A model generated the notes under the pieces. That model did not search any database, was not told the DNA's origin, and saw only the letters and a list, made by a program, of their open reading frames with translations. 64,000 nucleotides of DNA from Amycolatopsis orientalis DSM 40040 = KCTC 9412. Its GTDB lineage: Bacteria; Actinomycetota; Actinomycetes; Mycobacteriales; Pseudonocardiaceae. Positions 23,274-32,274 of this stretch are shown here, piece by piece (position 1 is the stretch's first letter; each line of letters begins with the position of its first letter). A program made the translations under genes and the position numbers. The stretch is taken from contig NZ_ASJB01000061.1 of the NCBI RefSeq assembly GCF_000478275.1, positions 124,001 to 188,000 of the forward strand. Direction: 5' to 3'.

Positions 23274-25661
23274 GCGGGGCTCACCCCGGCGTTGCAGGGC
23301 GAGGCCTCGCGCGTCGGTGACGACAGCGGTGTCGCCGTCCGTGTCCGTCCTGGCGATCGAGGCGCCTACGGCCGCCAGATTGTCCAATGTGGACTTGTTG
23401 GGATGACCGTAGGGATTCCCGGCGCCGACGCTCACCAATCCCGCCCTCGGCGCGACGGCGTTGAGGAAATCCGGTGCCGTGTAACGACTTCCGTGGTGCG
23501 GCACCTTCAAGACCTCGGCACGCAGATCGATCCCTTCGGCCAGCAGGTCGGCCTGCGCGGCGAGTTCGACGTCGCCGGTCAGCAGCACCCGCCCCGCCGG
23601 TGTCCCGGCGCGCAGGACGACCGAACCGTTGTTGATCACCGTGCCGTCCTGTTCGCGGACCGATCGCTTCGTGACGTACCGCGGGCCCAGCACGTCCAGT
23701 GACAGCCCTGGCCATTCCAGCCGTTGCCCGATACCCAGCTCCAGCAAGGGAATCCCGCGGCGCGCGGTCTCCTCGGCGACCTGTCGCCACGCCCAGGCCG
23801 GCGCGCGGCCCGGGCCGACGGCGACCGCGCCGACCGACCGGCCCTCGAAGACGGATTCGAGGCCGCCGATGTGGTCGGCGTGCAGATGGCTCAGCACGAT
23901 CAGCGGGACCCGCTCCACGCCGAGCCTGCGCAGGCAATCGTCGACCGGCCCCGGTTCCGGCCCGGTGTCCACCAGGACCGCCCTCCCCGGCTCGGCCGTG
24001 GCGAGGACCACGGCATCGCCTTGTCCGACGTCGCAGGCGACGGCGCTCCACGACGCCGGTGGCCACGCGGGGGCGAGCACCCGCACCGGCACGAAGACGA
24101 GGAGCCCGCCCGCCAAGGCGATCGCCAGCAGGATCCTGGCGTGCCGCAGCCGGATGACGACGAGCAGCACGACGAGCAGGCAGGCCGCCAAGAGCCCGCC
24201 CCACCAGCCGCCCGGCCACCCCACGACCGCTCCCGGCGCTCGGGCGCCGTGACGGGCCACGGTGATGAGCCAGCTCGCCTCGGGTTCGGTCAGGCGGACC
24301 AGCGACCTGCCCGCCGACGGCCACCACGGTCCGATGACGGTGGCCAGCACGCCGAACACGGTGGCCGGGGCGACCACCGGTGCGGCGAGCACATTGGTGA
24401 TGATCGAGACGAGACTGACCGAGCCCGCCATACCCGCGATGACCGGTGCCGTCATCACGAACGCGGCCACGGGGACGGCCAGGCCCTGGGCGTAGCCGGA
24501 CGGCACCCCACGTCCGGCCAGCCACTCGGCCCACCGCGGAGCCAGCAGGACCAGCCCGGCCGTGGCCAGCACCGACAGCGCGAACCCGAAGTCGGCGGCC
24601 ATCGCGGGATCGGCCACGACGAGCAGGGCCACCGCGAAGCCCAGCGCGGGCAGCGCCGAGCCCCGGCGCCCCAGCGCGAGCGCCAGCAAGCCGACCGCCC
24701 CCATCACCCCGGCACGGAGCACGCTGGGCGCGGGCCCGGCGAGGACCACGAACCCGGCGAGCCCCGCCGCGGCCACGGCGGCTGACGTCCGCGGCCCGAT
24801 CCGGAGTGCCCTCAGCAGGAGAAGGATCGAGCCGCAGACGATCGCCACGTTGCCACCGCTCACGGCCATCAGATGGGACATGCCGGAGTCCGTGAACTCC
24901 CGCTCGACCCGCGGGGCCAGTGCGCTGGTGTCCCCCACGACCAGTCCGGGCACGAGACCGGCCTGCTCCTCCGGGAGGACGGCGCACAGTTCCCGGAGCC
25001 CGGCGCGCAGCGATTCCGCGGCTCGCTGCCACCAGGGCGCCTGCCCGAGGGCCGACGGCGGGCCCCGCACCGAGAGGACCGCGACCGTCAGTTCGGCCCC
25101 CTTGGCCGGGGCGAGCCGCCCGGAGGCGGTGACCTGCTGCCCGGGCAGCAGGTCCGTCCACCCCTCGGCCGGAGCGAGCAGGAGGATTCGGCCGTCCGAA
25201 TCCACCGCTCGCTCCTCAGCCACCACGGCGTCCACCGTCGCGGCGATGACCACCAGGCGGGTGCCTGCCCGGCGATCGGCGTATCCGGCACCGCGGACCG
25301 GACGTGGCCGCTCGGTGACCACCATTCTCACGGTGGCGTCACTCCCCCGTGCGGCGGCGGCACGGAGGTCGTCCTGTTCGGCGGCCCTGATCCGCAACGC
25401 CACCGGACCGGCCGTGAGTACGCCCAGAACCGCGAGCGCACCCAGGCCCGCCACCCACCGGGACGCCGTCCGGCGGGCACGGACGCCGGCGATGATCGCG
25501 AGCACCGCGGCGGCGCCACCGCAGAGCATCGTGATCCACCAGCCGCCGAGCAGCCCGGAAAGGGTGCCGAGCCAGGCCGTCGCCGCGGCCGGTATCAGCC
25601 GCAGGTCCTGCCCTCGCCACGACGCGGTGTCCACTTCGGACGGATCGGCGGACGGGTTCAT
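23256..25661 (-). CDS. comEC: ComEC/Rec2-family DNA uptake membrane protein
   Basis: The 801-residue protein has N-terminal membrane helices, a soluble OB-like insert (about 100-200), the Competence domain with many helices (SGMSHLMAVSGGNVAIVCG near 285-303) and a C-terminal metallo-beta-lactamase-like domain with HLHADHIGG and KVPHHGSRY. ComEC forms the inner-membrane channel for single-stranded DNA in competent bacteria; most actinobacteria keep the gene without known competence. ATG 25661 overlaps the comEA stop (ATGA), and the in-frame extension upstream runs antisense-like through comEA and is rejected. Confidence 0.93.
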   Translation of the reverse strand: MNPSADPSEVDTASWRGQDLRLIPAAATAWLGTLSGLLGGWWITMLCGGAAAVLAIIAGVRARRTASRWVAGLGALAVLGVLTAGPVALRIRAAEQDDLRAAAARGSDATVRMVVTERPRPVRGAGYADRRAGTRLVVIAATVDAVVAEERAVDSDGRILLLAPAEGWTDLLPGQQVTASGRLAPAKGAELTVAVLSVRGPPSALGQAPWWQRAAESLRAGLRELCAVLPEEQAGLVPGLVVGDTSALAPRVEREFTDSGMSHLMAVSGGNVAIVCGSILLLLRALRIGPRTSAAVAAAGLAGFVVLAGPAPSVLRAGVMGAVGLLALALGRRGSALPALGFAVALLVVADPAMAADFGFALSVLATAGLVLLAPRWAEWLAGRGVPSGYAQGLAVPVAAFVMTAPVIAGMAGSVSLVSIITNVLAAPVVAPATVFGVLATVIGPWWPSAGRSLVRLTEPEASWLITVARHGARAPGAVVGWPGGWWGGLLAACLLVVLLVVIRLRHARILLAIALAGGLLVFVPVRVLAPAWPPASWSAVACDVGQGDAVVLATAEPGRAVLVDTGPEPGPVDDCLRRLGVERVPLIVLSHLHADHIGGLESVFEGRSVGAVAVGPGRAPAWAWRQVAEETARRGIPLLELGIGQRLEWPGLSLDVLGPRYVTKRSVREQDGTVINNGSVVLRAGTPAGRVLLTGDVELAAQADLLAEGIDLRAEVLKVPHHGSRYTAPDFLNAVAPRAGLVSVGAGNPYGHPNKSTLDNLAAVGASIARTDTDGDTAVVTDARGLALQRRGEPRGPPRS

Positions 25662-26380
25662 CCGACGGACACCAGTTCCCGGACCTTCTTGAACTTGCTT
25701 TCGCCGATCCCTTCTACTTCGCGGAGTTGCTCGACCGTGGTGAACCCACCGTGCCCGGACCGCCAGTCGACGATGCGTTTCGCCATCACCTCGCCGACCC
25801 CGGGCAGGGTGTCGAGTTGCTCGGCCGTGGCCGTGTTCAGGTCGAGCTTTCCGGGTGGTGTCCCGGGACCGGCCGCGGCCGGTCCCGGGACACCGACGGC
25901 CACTTGCTCGCCGTCGGTGAGCCGCCGGGCCAGGTTCAGCCCGGTCAGATCCGTTCCGGGCGATGCCCCACCGGCCGCCGTGAGGGCATCGGCGACCCGT
26001 GCGCCCGGAGGGATCGTGACCAGGCCGGGATTGCGTACCCGGCCGACGACGCTGACCACCAAAGGCGCCTTGACCGCCGCGGCGGGGGCGTCTCCGGCGG
26101 CCTTTGCCGACGGCAGGGGCGGTGGGGGCTCCGCCCCTGGCCGGTGTCCGAACAGGGCGACCGCGCCGGTCACGATCACGGCCACCGCGATCAGCACGGC
26201 CGCCACGGCGAGCCACCGCCGTTTCACCGGGATCCCGTCCGCCGTGAACCGGGCGGGCACCCAGCGGCGTACGAGCCTGTCCGCGGGGAGGCCCCGGGTG
26301 GGTGGCGACAGCTGCGCGGCCAGCCACGCCAGCCTGGCGTTGGCGGAGGAGCCCGGTGGACGGGCGGTTCGGTCGAACAC
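25658..26380 (-). CDS. comEA: ComEA-family DNA-binding protein (SLBB + helix-hairpin-helix)
   Basis: The 240-residue product has a cytoplasmic N-terminus, one membrane helix (LAVAAVLIAVAVIVTGAVAL, about 57-76), a Pro-rich spacer, an SLBB domain (VSVVGRVRNPGLVTIPPGAR) and two helix-hairpin-helix motifs (LNTATAEQLDTLPGVGEVMAKRI and LREVEGIGESKFKKV). ComEA binds DNA outside the membrane and passes it to ComEC. GTG 26380 is chosen because TAGCGT lies 7 nt before it, a leaderless pattern; the open frame extends to a TTG at 26461. Overlaps comEC by 4 nt. Confidence 0.88.
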   Translation of the reverse strand: MFDRTARPPGSSANARLAWLAAQLSPPTRGLPADRLVRRWVPARFTADGIPVKRRWLAVAAVLIAVAVIVTGAVALFGHRPGAEPPPPLPSAKAAGDAPAAAVKAPLVVSVVGRVRNPGLVTIPPGARVADALTAAGGASPGTDLTGLNLARRLTDGEQVAVGVPGPAAAGPGTPPGKLDLNTATAEQLDTLPGVGEVMAKRIVDWRSGHGGFTTVEQLREVEGIGESKFKKVRELVSVG

Positions 26381-26387
26381 GTGAACG

Positions 26388-26393
26388 ACGCTA
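26388..26393 (-). promoter_or_regulatory. Leaderless -10 box for comEA
   Basis: TAGCGT on the minus strand, 7 nt before the GTG at 26380. Confidence 0.45.
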
Positions 26394-26569
26394 CGGAGCG
26401 GGGGCGGCGGGCGGGAAGGGGTGAATCCCGAGGCTGTGGACAAGTGGGGTGTTGTGGACAACCTGGCCCCGGCCGGGACCGGATCGCCGGTTTCCGTCGG
26501 TGCCGTATGGGATGCTGGCGGGTTCCGCTGATCGAGCCCGAACGTCAGCGGGCAGGACCGGGCGGCTGG

Positions 26570-27424
26570 TCAGGCCCGCTGACCCGCCCGCTGGATCACC
26601 ACACCGCGCACGCCGGGGCCGGTGTGGGCCCCGATGACGGCGCCGAGCTCCGACACCACACACCCCTCCGGGCAGGTGATGGACTCCTCCAGCCGGTTGG
26701 CCAGTTCGACGGCGCGTTCCGGTGAGGCCAGGTGGTGGACGGCGATGTCGGCGCGGCCGCCGTCGGCCGCCATCACGGCGAGTTCGACCAGCCGCGCCAC
26801 CGCGCGGTTCATCGTCCGCACCTTTTCCAGCGGCTGGATTCTGCCTTCGGACATGTGGAGCACGGGTTTCACCGCGAGCGCCGTGCCGAGCAGGGCCGCC
26901 GCCGGGCCGATCCGCCCGCCGCGGCGCAGGTATTCGAGGGTCTCGACGGCGAACAGGGTCTCCGAACGGCTCACCGCGTCGACCGCCGCCGCTTCCACCT
27001 CCACCGGATCGGCCCCGGCCGCGGCGGCGCTCGCCGCCCGCAGGGCCGCGAAGCCGAGCCCCATCGCGGTGCTGCGCGAATCGACCACGCGCACCCTGTC
27101 CGGTCCGACCTCCTGGGCCGCGAGCACCGCCGCCTCCCAGGTCCCGGACAGCTCCCTGGACAGGTGGACCGACACGACGGCGTCCGCGCCCTCGGCCAGC
27201 GCGGCGCGGAACTCCTTGACGAATTCGGCGGGCGTCGGCCGGGACGTCGTCACCAAGCTGCGTTTACCGAGCGCTTCGGCCAAGGCCGCCGGACCCATTT
27301 CGACGCCGTCGAGGAAGACGACGCCGTCGACGAGCACATGCAGCGGGACCACCCGGATCCCGTTCCGTTCGGCGAAGCCTTCCGGTAGATGGGCAGTGGA
27401 ATCCGTGACTACGGCGACCGACAC
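26570..27424 (-). CDS. DegV-family fatty-acid-binding protein
   Basis: A 284-residue DegV protein: VAVVTDSTAHLPEG at the start, the TTSRPTPAEF loop (about 59-68) and HLSRELSGTWEAA (102-115) that contact the bound fatty acid, and the second domain with VDSRSTAMGLGF. In Gram-positives such proteins (FakB type) present fatty acids to FakA kinase; a FakA is not visible here. It closes the nadD-rsfS-gpgP-octT-degV block found in mycobacteria. The GTG start follows a TAGGCT box by 7 nt, so it can also be expressed alone. Confidence 0.92.
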   Translation of the reverse strand: MSVAVVTDSTAHLPEGFAERNGIRVVPLHVLVDGVVFLDGVEMGPAALAEALGKRSLVTTSRPTPAEFVKEFRAALAEGADAVVSVHLSRELSGTWEAAVLAAQEVGPDRVRVVDSRSTAMGLGFAALRAASAAAAGADPVEVEAAAVDAVSRSETLFAVETLEYLRRGGRIGPAAALLGTALAVKPVLHMSEGRIQPLEKVRTMNRAVARLVELAVMAADGGRADIAVHHLASPERAVELANRLEESITCPEGCVVSELGAVIGAHTGPGVRGVVIQRAGQRA

Positions 27425-27431
27425 GCCAGTC

Positions 27432-27437
27432 AGCCTA
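27432..27437 (-). promoter_or_regulatory. Internal leaderless -10 box for degV
   Basis: TAGGCT on the minus strand begins with the stop codon (TAG) of the upstream octT gene and lies 7 nt before the degV GTG. Confidence 0.45.
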
Positions 27438-28160
27438 CGTTGCCGCGGGGCGCAGCACCGGAGCCATCAGTCGGGCCATCTCCGCGCCGACGGCGGCATG
27501 TCCTTCCCAGCCCCAGTGCATCCCGTCCGGATTCCCCCGGCCGCTCAGCACGTGGTCGCCGACGACGGCTTCGAGATCCAGCAGCGGGACGTCCGCGCGA
27601 CGCCCCCAGGCCGCGATGGCGGCGGCCGCGCCGGCGCGGGCGGTGTGCACGCGCCCGTAGGCGTCGGACCGGTGGACGGAGGGCAGGATGCCGAAGATCG
27701 GCAGTTCCGGCCGCAGCACCCGCAAGGCTCCGACAGCGGTGTCGAGGTACTGGACGGTCAGCTTCGCGGGCAGGACGACGGGACGCCCTCGCAGGGCGAT
27801 CGCGAGCCGGGGCTGCGCGGCCAGGTATGTCTTGCGCACCACCCGCCGCAGCGGGTCGGGCCGCAGATAACGCAGGCCGGTGCGCAGATAGGTGGGCAAC
27901 GGCGAGGGCAGGGTGTCCATGCTCCCGACGGCCAGCACGACGGCGTCGACATGATGGAGATCGGCCCAGACCCGTGGATCCCCGATCAGGGACCACCAGG
28001 CGTCACGGGCCGTCCAGCCGAATCCGGCGACGAGGTCCGCGCCACCGCCGAGTGCCTCGGCGGCGATATTGGGCCACAGGCGCGCGTCGTCGGCCGCGAG
28101 CGGGCCGTCCGGGCCGTGGAAGCTGAGGGAATCGCCGAACACGAGCAGGCGCGGGGCCAT
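27435..28160 (-). CDS. octT: SGNH acyltransferase, diglucosylglycerate octanoyltransferase-like
   Basis: The 241-residue SGNH protein has the nucleophile block LLVFGDSLSFHG (Ser11 region) and the catalytic Asp/His block GNPDGMHWGWEGHA near 212. In mycobacteria the protein in this exact place (Rv2418c, between the DegV gene and gpgP) is OctT, which octanoylates diglucosylglycerate on the way to methylglucose lipopolysaccharides that modulate fatty acid synthesis. Assignment rests on fold plus conserved neighbourhood; the acyl acceptor in this organism is not known. It lies 3 nt after gpgP. Confidence 0.82.
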   Translation of the reverse strand: MAPRLLVFGDSLSFHGPDGPLAADDARLWPNIAAEALGGGADLVAGFGWTARDAWWSLIGDPRVWADLHHVDAVVLAVGSMDTLPSPLPTYLRTGLRYLRPDPLRRVVRKTYLAAQPRLAIALRGRPVVLPAKLTVQYLDTAVGALRVLRPELPIFGILPSVHRSDAYGRVHTARAGAAAAIAAWGRRADVPLLDLEAVVGDHVLSGRGNPDGMHWGWEGHAAVGAEMARLMAPVLRPAAT

Positions 28161-28163
28161 GGG

Positions 28164-28778
28164 TCAGCCGGTGATTCCCGCGTTGTAGGCGGCCAGGCGC
28201 CAGTTCCCGTCACGCCGGGTCAGCTCGACCCAGTGGCAGTTCGCGATCCCGCCCAGCGCGGGCCAGGACGGCACCGGCAGACCGAGCAGCTTCGCGGTCA
28301 GCGCGATGATCAGGCCGCCGTGCGTGGCCAGGAGCACGGTGTCACCGGCGTCGGCGTTGGGCCGGTCCAGATCCGCGACGACCTCCAGGGCACGTGCGGC
28401 GACGTCCACCCGTGATTCGCCGCCGGGCGGCGCCCAGGTGGCGTCGACCCGCCAGTGGGCACGTTCGCCGGGGTAGGCCTCGTCGACCTGCTTGCCGGTG
28501 AAACCCTGCCATTCACCGAGGTGGGTTTCCCGAAGGCGCTTGTCGATCCGCAGCGGGACGCCGATGGCCTCCGTGAGCACGGTGGCCGTGTCGGTCGCGC
28601 GGCGCAGATCCGAGGCGATCACCAGGTCCGGGGAGAACCGGGCGAGCGCGGGGACGGCGAACCGGGCCTGGTTCCAGCCGACCGGCGTCAACGCGGAGTC
28701 CAGATGCCCCTGCATCCGGCCCGCCGCGTTGTAGTCGGTCTCGCCGTGGCGCCAGAGCACCAGCCGCCGCGGACTCAC
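28164..28778 (-). CDS. gpgP: Histidine phosphatase, glucosyl-3-phosphoglycerate phosphatase-like
   Basis: The 204-residue protein is a branch-1 histidine phosphatase: catalytic RHGET at 10-14 (His11), the Arg in SDLRRATDTA near 57-66, the ETHLGEWQG acid region and the second His in ATHGGLI near 155. Rv2419c in the same position dephosphorylates glucosyl-3-phosphoglycerate, the second step of methylglucose lipopolysaccharide synthesis. A general phosphoglycerate-mutase-like phosphatase is the alternative. The start overlaps the rsfS stop (ATGA). Confidence 0.85.
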   Translation of the reverse strand: MSPRRLVLWRHGETDYNAAGRMQGHLDSALTPVGWNQARFAVPALARFSPDLVIASDLRRATDTATVLTEAIGVPLRIDKRLRETHLGEWQGFTGKQVDEAYPGERAHWRVDATWAPPGGESRVDVAARALEVVADLDRPNADAGDTVLLATHGGLIIALTAKLLGLPVPSWPALGGIANCHWVELTRRDGNWRLAAYNAGITG

Positions 28779-29194
28779 GAGGCGCCTTGCGCGTCGGCGG
28801 GGTCCTCCTCGGCTGGGTCACCGTCGGCCGGCACGGCCAGACCGTCGACCTCGATCCGCGGGCAGTCCTTCCAGAGCCGCTCGAGACCGTAGAAGGAGCG
28901 CTCCTCCTGGTGCTGGACGTGGATGACGACGTCGACGTAGTCCAGCAGGACCCAGCGGCCCTCGCGGGCGCCTTCCCGGCGGACCGGCTTGTGCCCGTTG
29001 AGGCGCAGCTGCTCCTCGACGTTGTCGACGATCGCGCCGACCTGGCGCTCGTTGGGCGCGGACGCGATGACGAAGGCGTCGGTGATCACCAGCTGGTCGG
29101 ACACGTCCAGCACGACCACGTCGCTCGCCTTCTTGTCCGCCGCCGCATGGGCGGCCGCTACGGCCAGCTCTCGTGCCTCGGACGTGGCTGTCAC
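28775..29194 (-). CDS. rsfS: Ribosome silencing factor RsfS
   Basis: The 139-residue protein (DUF143/Iojap) binds L14 of the 50S subunit and blocks subunit joining in starvation. The family core DVVVLDVSDQLVITDAFVIASAPNERQ (about 26-52) and DYVDVVIHVQHQEERSFYGLERLW (80-103) is complete, followed by an acidic tail. GTG 29194 has GAGGAGA 6 nt upstream; the longer frame runs into the promoter region and is rejected. Lies between nadD and gpgP, as in mycobacteria. Confidence 0.95.
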   Translation of the reverse strand: MTATSEARELAVAAAHAAADKKASDVVVLDVSDQLVITDAFVIASAPNERQVGAIVDNVEEQLRLNGHKPVRREGAREGRWVLLDYVDVVIHVQHQEERSFYGLERLWKDCPRIEVDGLAVPADGDPAEEDPADAQGAS

Positions 29195-29249
29195 AGTTCT
29201 CCTCAAACAGATGGCTTTACTCGCGGGTGCGCCCGACGAGGGTACCCGG

Positions 29250-29849
29250 TCACGCTCCCCGGTCTTTGCGATAGAGGTCCTTTTTGGCGATGTAGCGCAC
29301 CACACCGTCGGGGACGAGGTACCAGACGGGTTCCCCGCCCTCGACCCGTTCGCGGCAGGCGGTGGACGAGATCGCCATCGCGGTCACCTCGACCAGGCTC
29401 ACCTTCCCGCTCGGCAGATGCTGCGAATTGAGCCGGTAACCCGGCCTGGTGACGCCGATGAAATGCGCCAGATCGAACAGCTCGTCGGCGTTGCGCCAGG
29501 TGAGGATCTGTTCGAGCGCGTCCGCGCCGGTGATGAAGAACAGCTGGTCGTCGGGATATTCCGCGCGCAGGTCGCGCAGGGTGTCGACGGTGTAGGTCTG
29601 CCCGACGCGATCGATGTCGACGCGGCTGACCGAGAAGACGGGGTTGGACGCCGTCGCGATCACGGTCATCAGGTACCGGTCCTCGGCCCGGGTGACCACC
29701 CGGTCGGACTTCTGCCACGGCTGACCGGTGGGCACGAAGATGACCTCGTCGAGCGCGAACCGGGACTGAACCTCGCTGGCCGCGACGAGGTGCCCGTGGT
29801 GCACGGGGTCGAAGGTGCCGCCCATGACCCCGATCCGGCGTGGTGACAT
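29250..29849 (-). CDS. nadD: Nicotinate-nucleotide adenylyltransferase
   Basis: NadD makes deamido-NAD from nicotinate mononucleotide and ATP. The 199-residue protein has the nucleotidyltransferase motif [12 protein letters not shown] at 10-21 and the second signature [13 protein letters not shown] near 166-178. ATG 29849 fits the family start exactly. A TAGGCT box lies 8 nt before it. It heads the operon nadD-rsfS-gpgP-octT(-degV). The 216 bp to the divergent recQ-like gene contain no further gene. Confidence 0.96.
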   Translation of the reverse strand: MSPRRIGVMGGTFDPVHHGHLVAASEVQSRFALDEVIFVPTGQPWQKSDRVVTRAEDRYLMTVIATASNPVFSVSRVDIDRVGQTYTVDTLRDLRAEYPDDQLFFITGADALEQILTWRNADELFDLAHFIGVTRPGYRLNSQHLPSGKVSLVEVTAMAISSTACRERVEGGEPVWYLVPDGVVRYIAKKDLYRKDRGA

Positions 29850-30065
29850 GGGTCGTGAGCCTATACACCGCCACCGGCTCCCCGCTCGGGTCGCCGGACC
29901 CACCGACGAGTGGTGATCTAGGTCACATTGCAGTCCGTTCCATGGATGAACGGTCCGTTGTGAAGCCAAGTTGGGCGCGAAGCGCCTCCGTTGAGGGTGG
30001 CGGCGGGGGCATGGATGGACACGCCGATCGCGCCTTCGTCGGTGGCATGGGGTAGAGGTGGGGAC

Positions 30066-32171
30066 GTGGACACATCGACTCTCCGGGAACGCGCCGAGAC
30101 CCTCCTCCGGGCATTGGCGGGCGATGGCGCCCGGCTGCGCGACGACCAGTGGACGGCCATCGAGGCGCTGGTCGCCCACCGCCGTCGCGCCCTCGTCGTG
30201 CAGCGCACCGGATGGGGGAAATCGGCGGTGTACTTCCTGGCCACCGCTCTGCTGCGGGAACGCGGCGACGGCCCGACGGTGATCATCTCGCCGCTGCTCG
30301 CGCTGATGCGCAACCAGATCTCCGCGGCGGCGCGGGCGGGTATCCACGCCGCGACGATGAACTCCGCGAACCCACAGGAATGGGACCAGGTGCAGGCCGC
30401 GATCGCGGCGGGCGAGGTCGACGTCCTCCTGGTCAGCCCGGAACGGCTCAACAACCCCGACTTCCGCGACACCGTCCTGCCGAAACTGACCGCGAGCGCC
30501 GGTCTGCTCGTGGTCGACGAGGCGCACTGCATCTCGGACTGGGGCCACGACTTCCGGCCGGACTACCGGCGGCTGCGGACGCTGCTGAAGGATCTGCCCG
30601 AGGGCGTGCCGGTGCTCGCCACCACCGCGACCGCGAACGACCGGGTGGCCACCGATGTCGCCGAACAGCTGGGCATCGGCAACGGCGGCGGCACCCTCGT
30701 CCTCCGCGGCCCCCTGGACCGCGAAAGCCTCCACCTGTCGGTGGCCAAGCTGCCGACCTCGCAGGCCCGGCTCGCCTGGCTGGCCGAACACCTGGAGGAA
30801 CTGCCGGGGTCCGGGATCATCTACACGCTCACCGTCGCGGCCGCGCACGACGTCGCGGGTTTGCTGACCGAGCGCGGATACCCGGTCGCCGCCTACACCG
30901 GGAAGACCGATCCGGCGGACCGGCAGGCGGCCGAAGACGATCTGCTGAACAACAACGTCAAGGCGCTGGTGGCCACCTCGGCCCTGGGCATGGGCTTCGA
31001 CAAGCCGGATCTGGGTTTCGTCGTCCACCTCGGCGCCCCGTCCTCGCCGATCGCGTACTACCAGCAGGTCGGCCGTGCCGGACGTGGCGTCGACCGCGCC
31101 GAAGTGATCCTGCTGCCCGGTCACGAGGACAAGGACATCTGGGCGTACTTCGGCTCGCTGGCGTTCCCGGACGAACTGCGGGTGACCCAGGTACTCAACG
31201 CGCTGGCGTACGCGGACCGTCCACTGTCGACACCCGCGCTCGAACCGTACGTCGAGTTGTCCCGGTCCCGGCTGGAGATGGTCCTCAAGGTGCTGGACGT
31301 CGACGGCGCCGTACGCCGGGTGAAGGGCGGCTGGGAAGGCACCGGCGAAGAGTGGACCTACGACAGGGAGCGCTACGCCCGGGTGAGCGCGGCGCGGACC
31401 AATGAACAGAACGCGATGCTCGCCTATCTCGAAACCACCGGCTGCCGGATGGAATATCTGCGAAAGCAGCTGGACGACCCCGAAGCGACACCCTGCGGAC
31501 GCTGTGACAACTGCACCGGGAAGCATTGGGACACCACGGTTTCCGAGGACGTCGTCGACGCCACCCGGCAACGTCTGCGCCGTCCCGGGGTCGAGGTCGC
31601 GCCCCGGAAGATGTGGCCGACCGGGATGGCGGGGCTGGAAGTCCCGCTCGCCGGACGGCTGCCGGCGGGTGAGCAGGCGGAAACCGGCCAGGTCGTCGGC
31701 CGGGTGACCGACGTCGGGTGGGGTACGCGGCTGCGCGAACTCGTCGGCCCGTCGGCTACCGACGTGGAGCTTCCCGATCCGGTCTTCCATGCCTGTATCG
31801 AGGTTCTCAAGGGCTGGCAGTGGGCGGAACGCCCGGTCGCGGTGGTGGAGATCCCGTCGGCCACCCGTCCCCGGCTGGTCCACAGTCTGGCGACGAAGCT
31901 GGCCTCGATCGGACGGCTGGAGTATCTCGGCACCCTCGCTTCGGCGGGGCCGCCCCCGCGTCAGGCGAACAGCGCGCAGCGGCTGGCCGATCTGTGGAAG
32001 CGGCTCAGCCTTCCCGACGACCTCGCGGCCGGGGTCGCCGCGGCCGAGGGCCCGATCCTATTGGTCGACGATCTGATCGACACCGGCTGGACCATGACAC
32101 TGTCGGCGCGCCTGCTGCGTCAGGCCGGGGCCCGCGCCGTTCTGCCGTTCGCTCTCGCCAGCACTTCGTGA
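30066..32171 (+). CDS. RecQ-like helicase fused to a C-terminal phosphoribosyltransferase-like domain
   Basis: The 701-residue protein has helicase motif I TGWGKS (48-53), DEAH box (151-154), the ATTATAND motif III, the RecA2 domain with [14 protein letters not shown], and a Zn-binding CGRCDNC cluster near 480, as in RecQ. The last 200 residues are not the usual HRDC domain: they contain [21 protein letters not shown], the PRPP-binding signature of type I phosphoribosyltransferases. It unwinds DNA 3'-5' with ATP; the second domain may sense a nucleotide. GTG 30066 follows GAGGTGGGG. Monocistronic. Confidence 0.92.
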   Translation: MDTSTLRERAETLLRALAGDGARLRDDQWTAIEALVAHRRRALVVQRTGWGKSAVYFLATALLRERGDGPTVIISPLLALMRNQISAAARAGIHAATMNSANPQEWDQVQAAIAAGEVDVLLVSPERLNNPDFRDTVLPKLTASAGLLVVDEAHCISDWGHDFRPDYRRLRTLLKDLPEGVPVLATTATANDRVATDVAEQLGIGNGGGTLVLRGPLDRESLHLSVAKLPTSQARLAWLAEHLEELPGSGIIYTLTVAAAHDVAGLLTERGYPVAAYTGKTDPADRQAAEDDLLNNNVKALVATSALGMGFDKPDLGFVVHLGAPSSPIAYYQQVGRAGRGVDRAEVILLPGHEDKDIWAYFGSLAFPDELRVTQVLNALAYADRPLSTPALEPYVELSRSRLEMVLKVLDVDGAVRRVKGGWEGTGEEWTYDRERYARVSAARTNEQNAMLAYLETTGCRMEYLRKQLDDPEATPCGRCDNCTGKHWDTTVSEDVVDATRQRLRRPGVEVAPRKMWPTGMAGLEVPLAGRLPAGEQAETGQVVGRVTDVGWGTRLRELVGPSATDVELPDPVFHACIEVLKGWQWAERPVAVVEIPSATRPRLVHSLATKLASIGRLEYLGTLASAGPPPRQANSAQRLADLWKRLSLPDDLAAGVAAAEGPILLVDDLIDTGWTMTLSARLLRQAGARAVLPFALASTS

Positions 32172-32274
32172 CTCAGGAACGCTGACCCGGTACCGATCCC
32201 GGCATACGACAGGTTCTTTCCCCAACGAGAACTTTCTGGCAAGGTTCCGCCCACGCGCGAGTACGGAGGTGCCG

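Noticed and set aside
25662-26327. Extension of comEC upstream
   Set aside because: It is the other frame of comEA and has Arg/Gly-rich composition; comEC starts at 25661 with an ATGA overlap.
29850-31883. Apparent 877-residue minus-strand protein ending in NadD
   Set aside because: The extra 680 residues are antisense to the RecQ-like gene, with Arg/Pro/Gly-rich non-protein content. NadD begins at 29849 with its family start.
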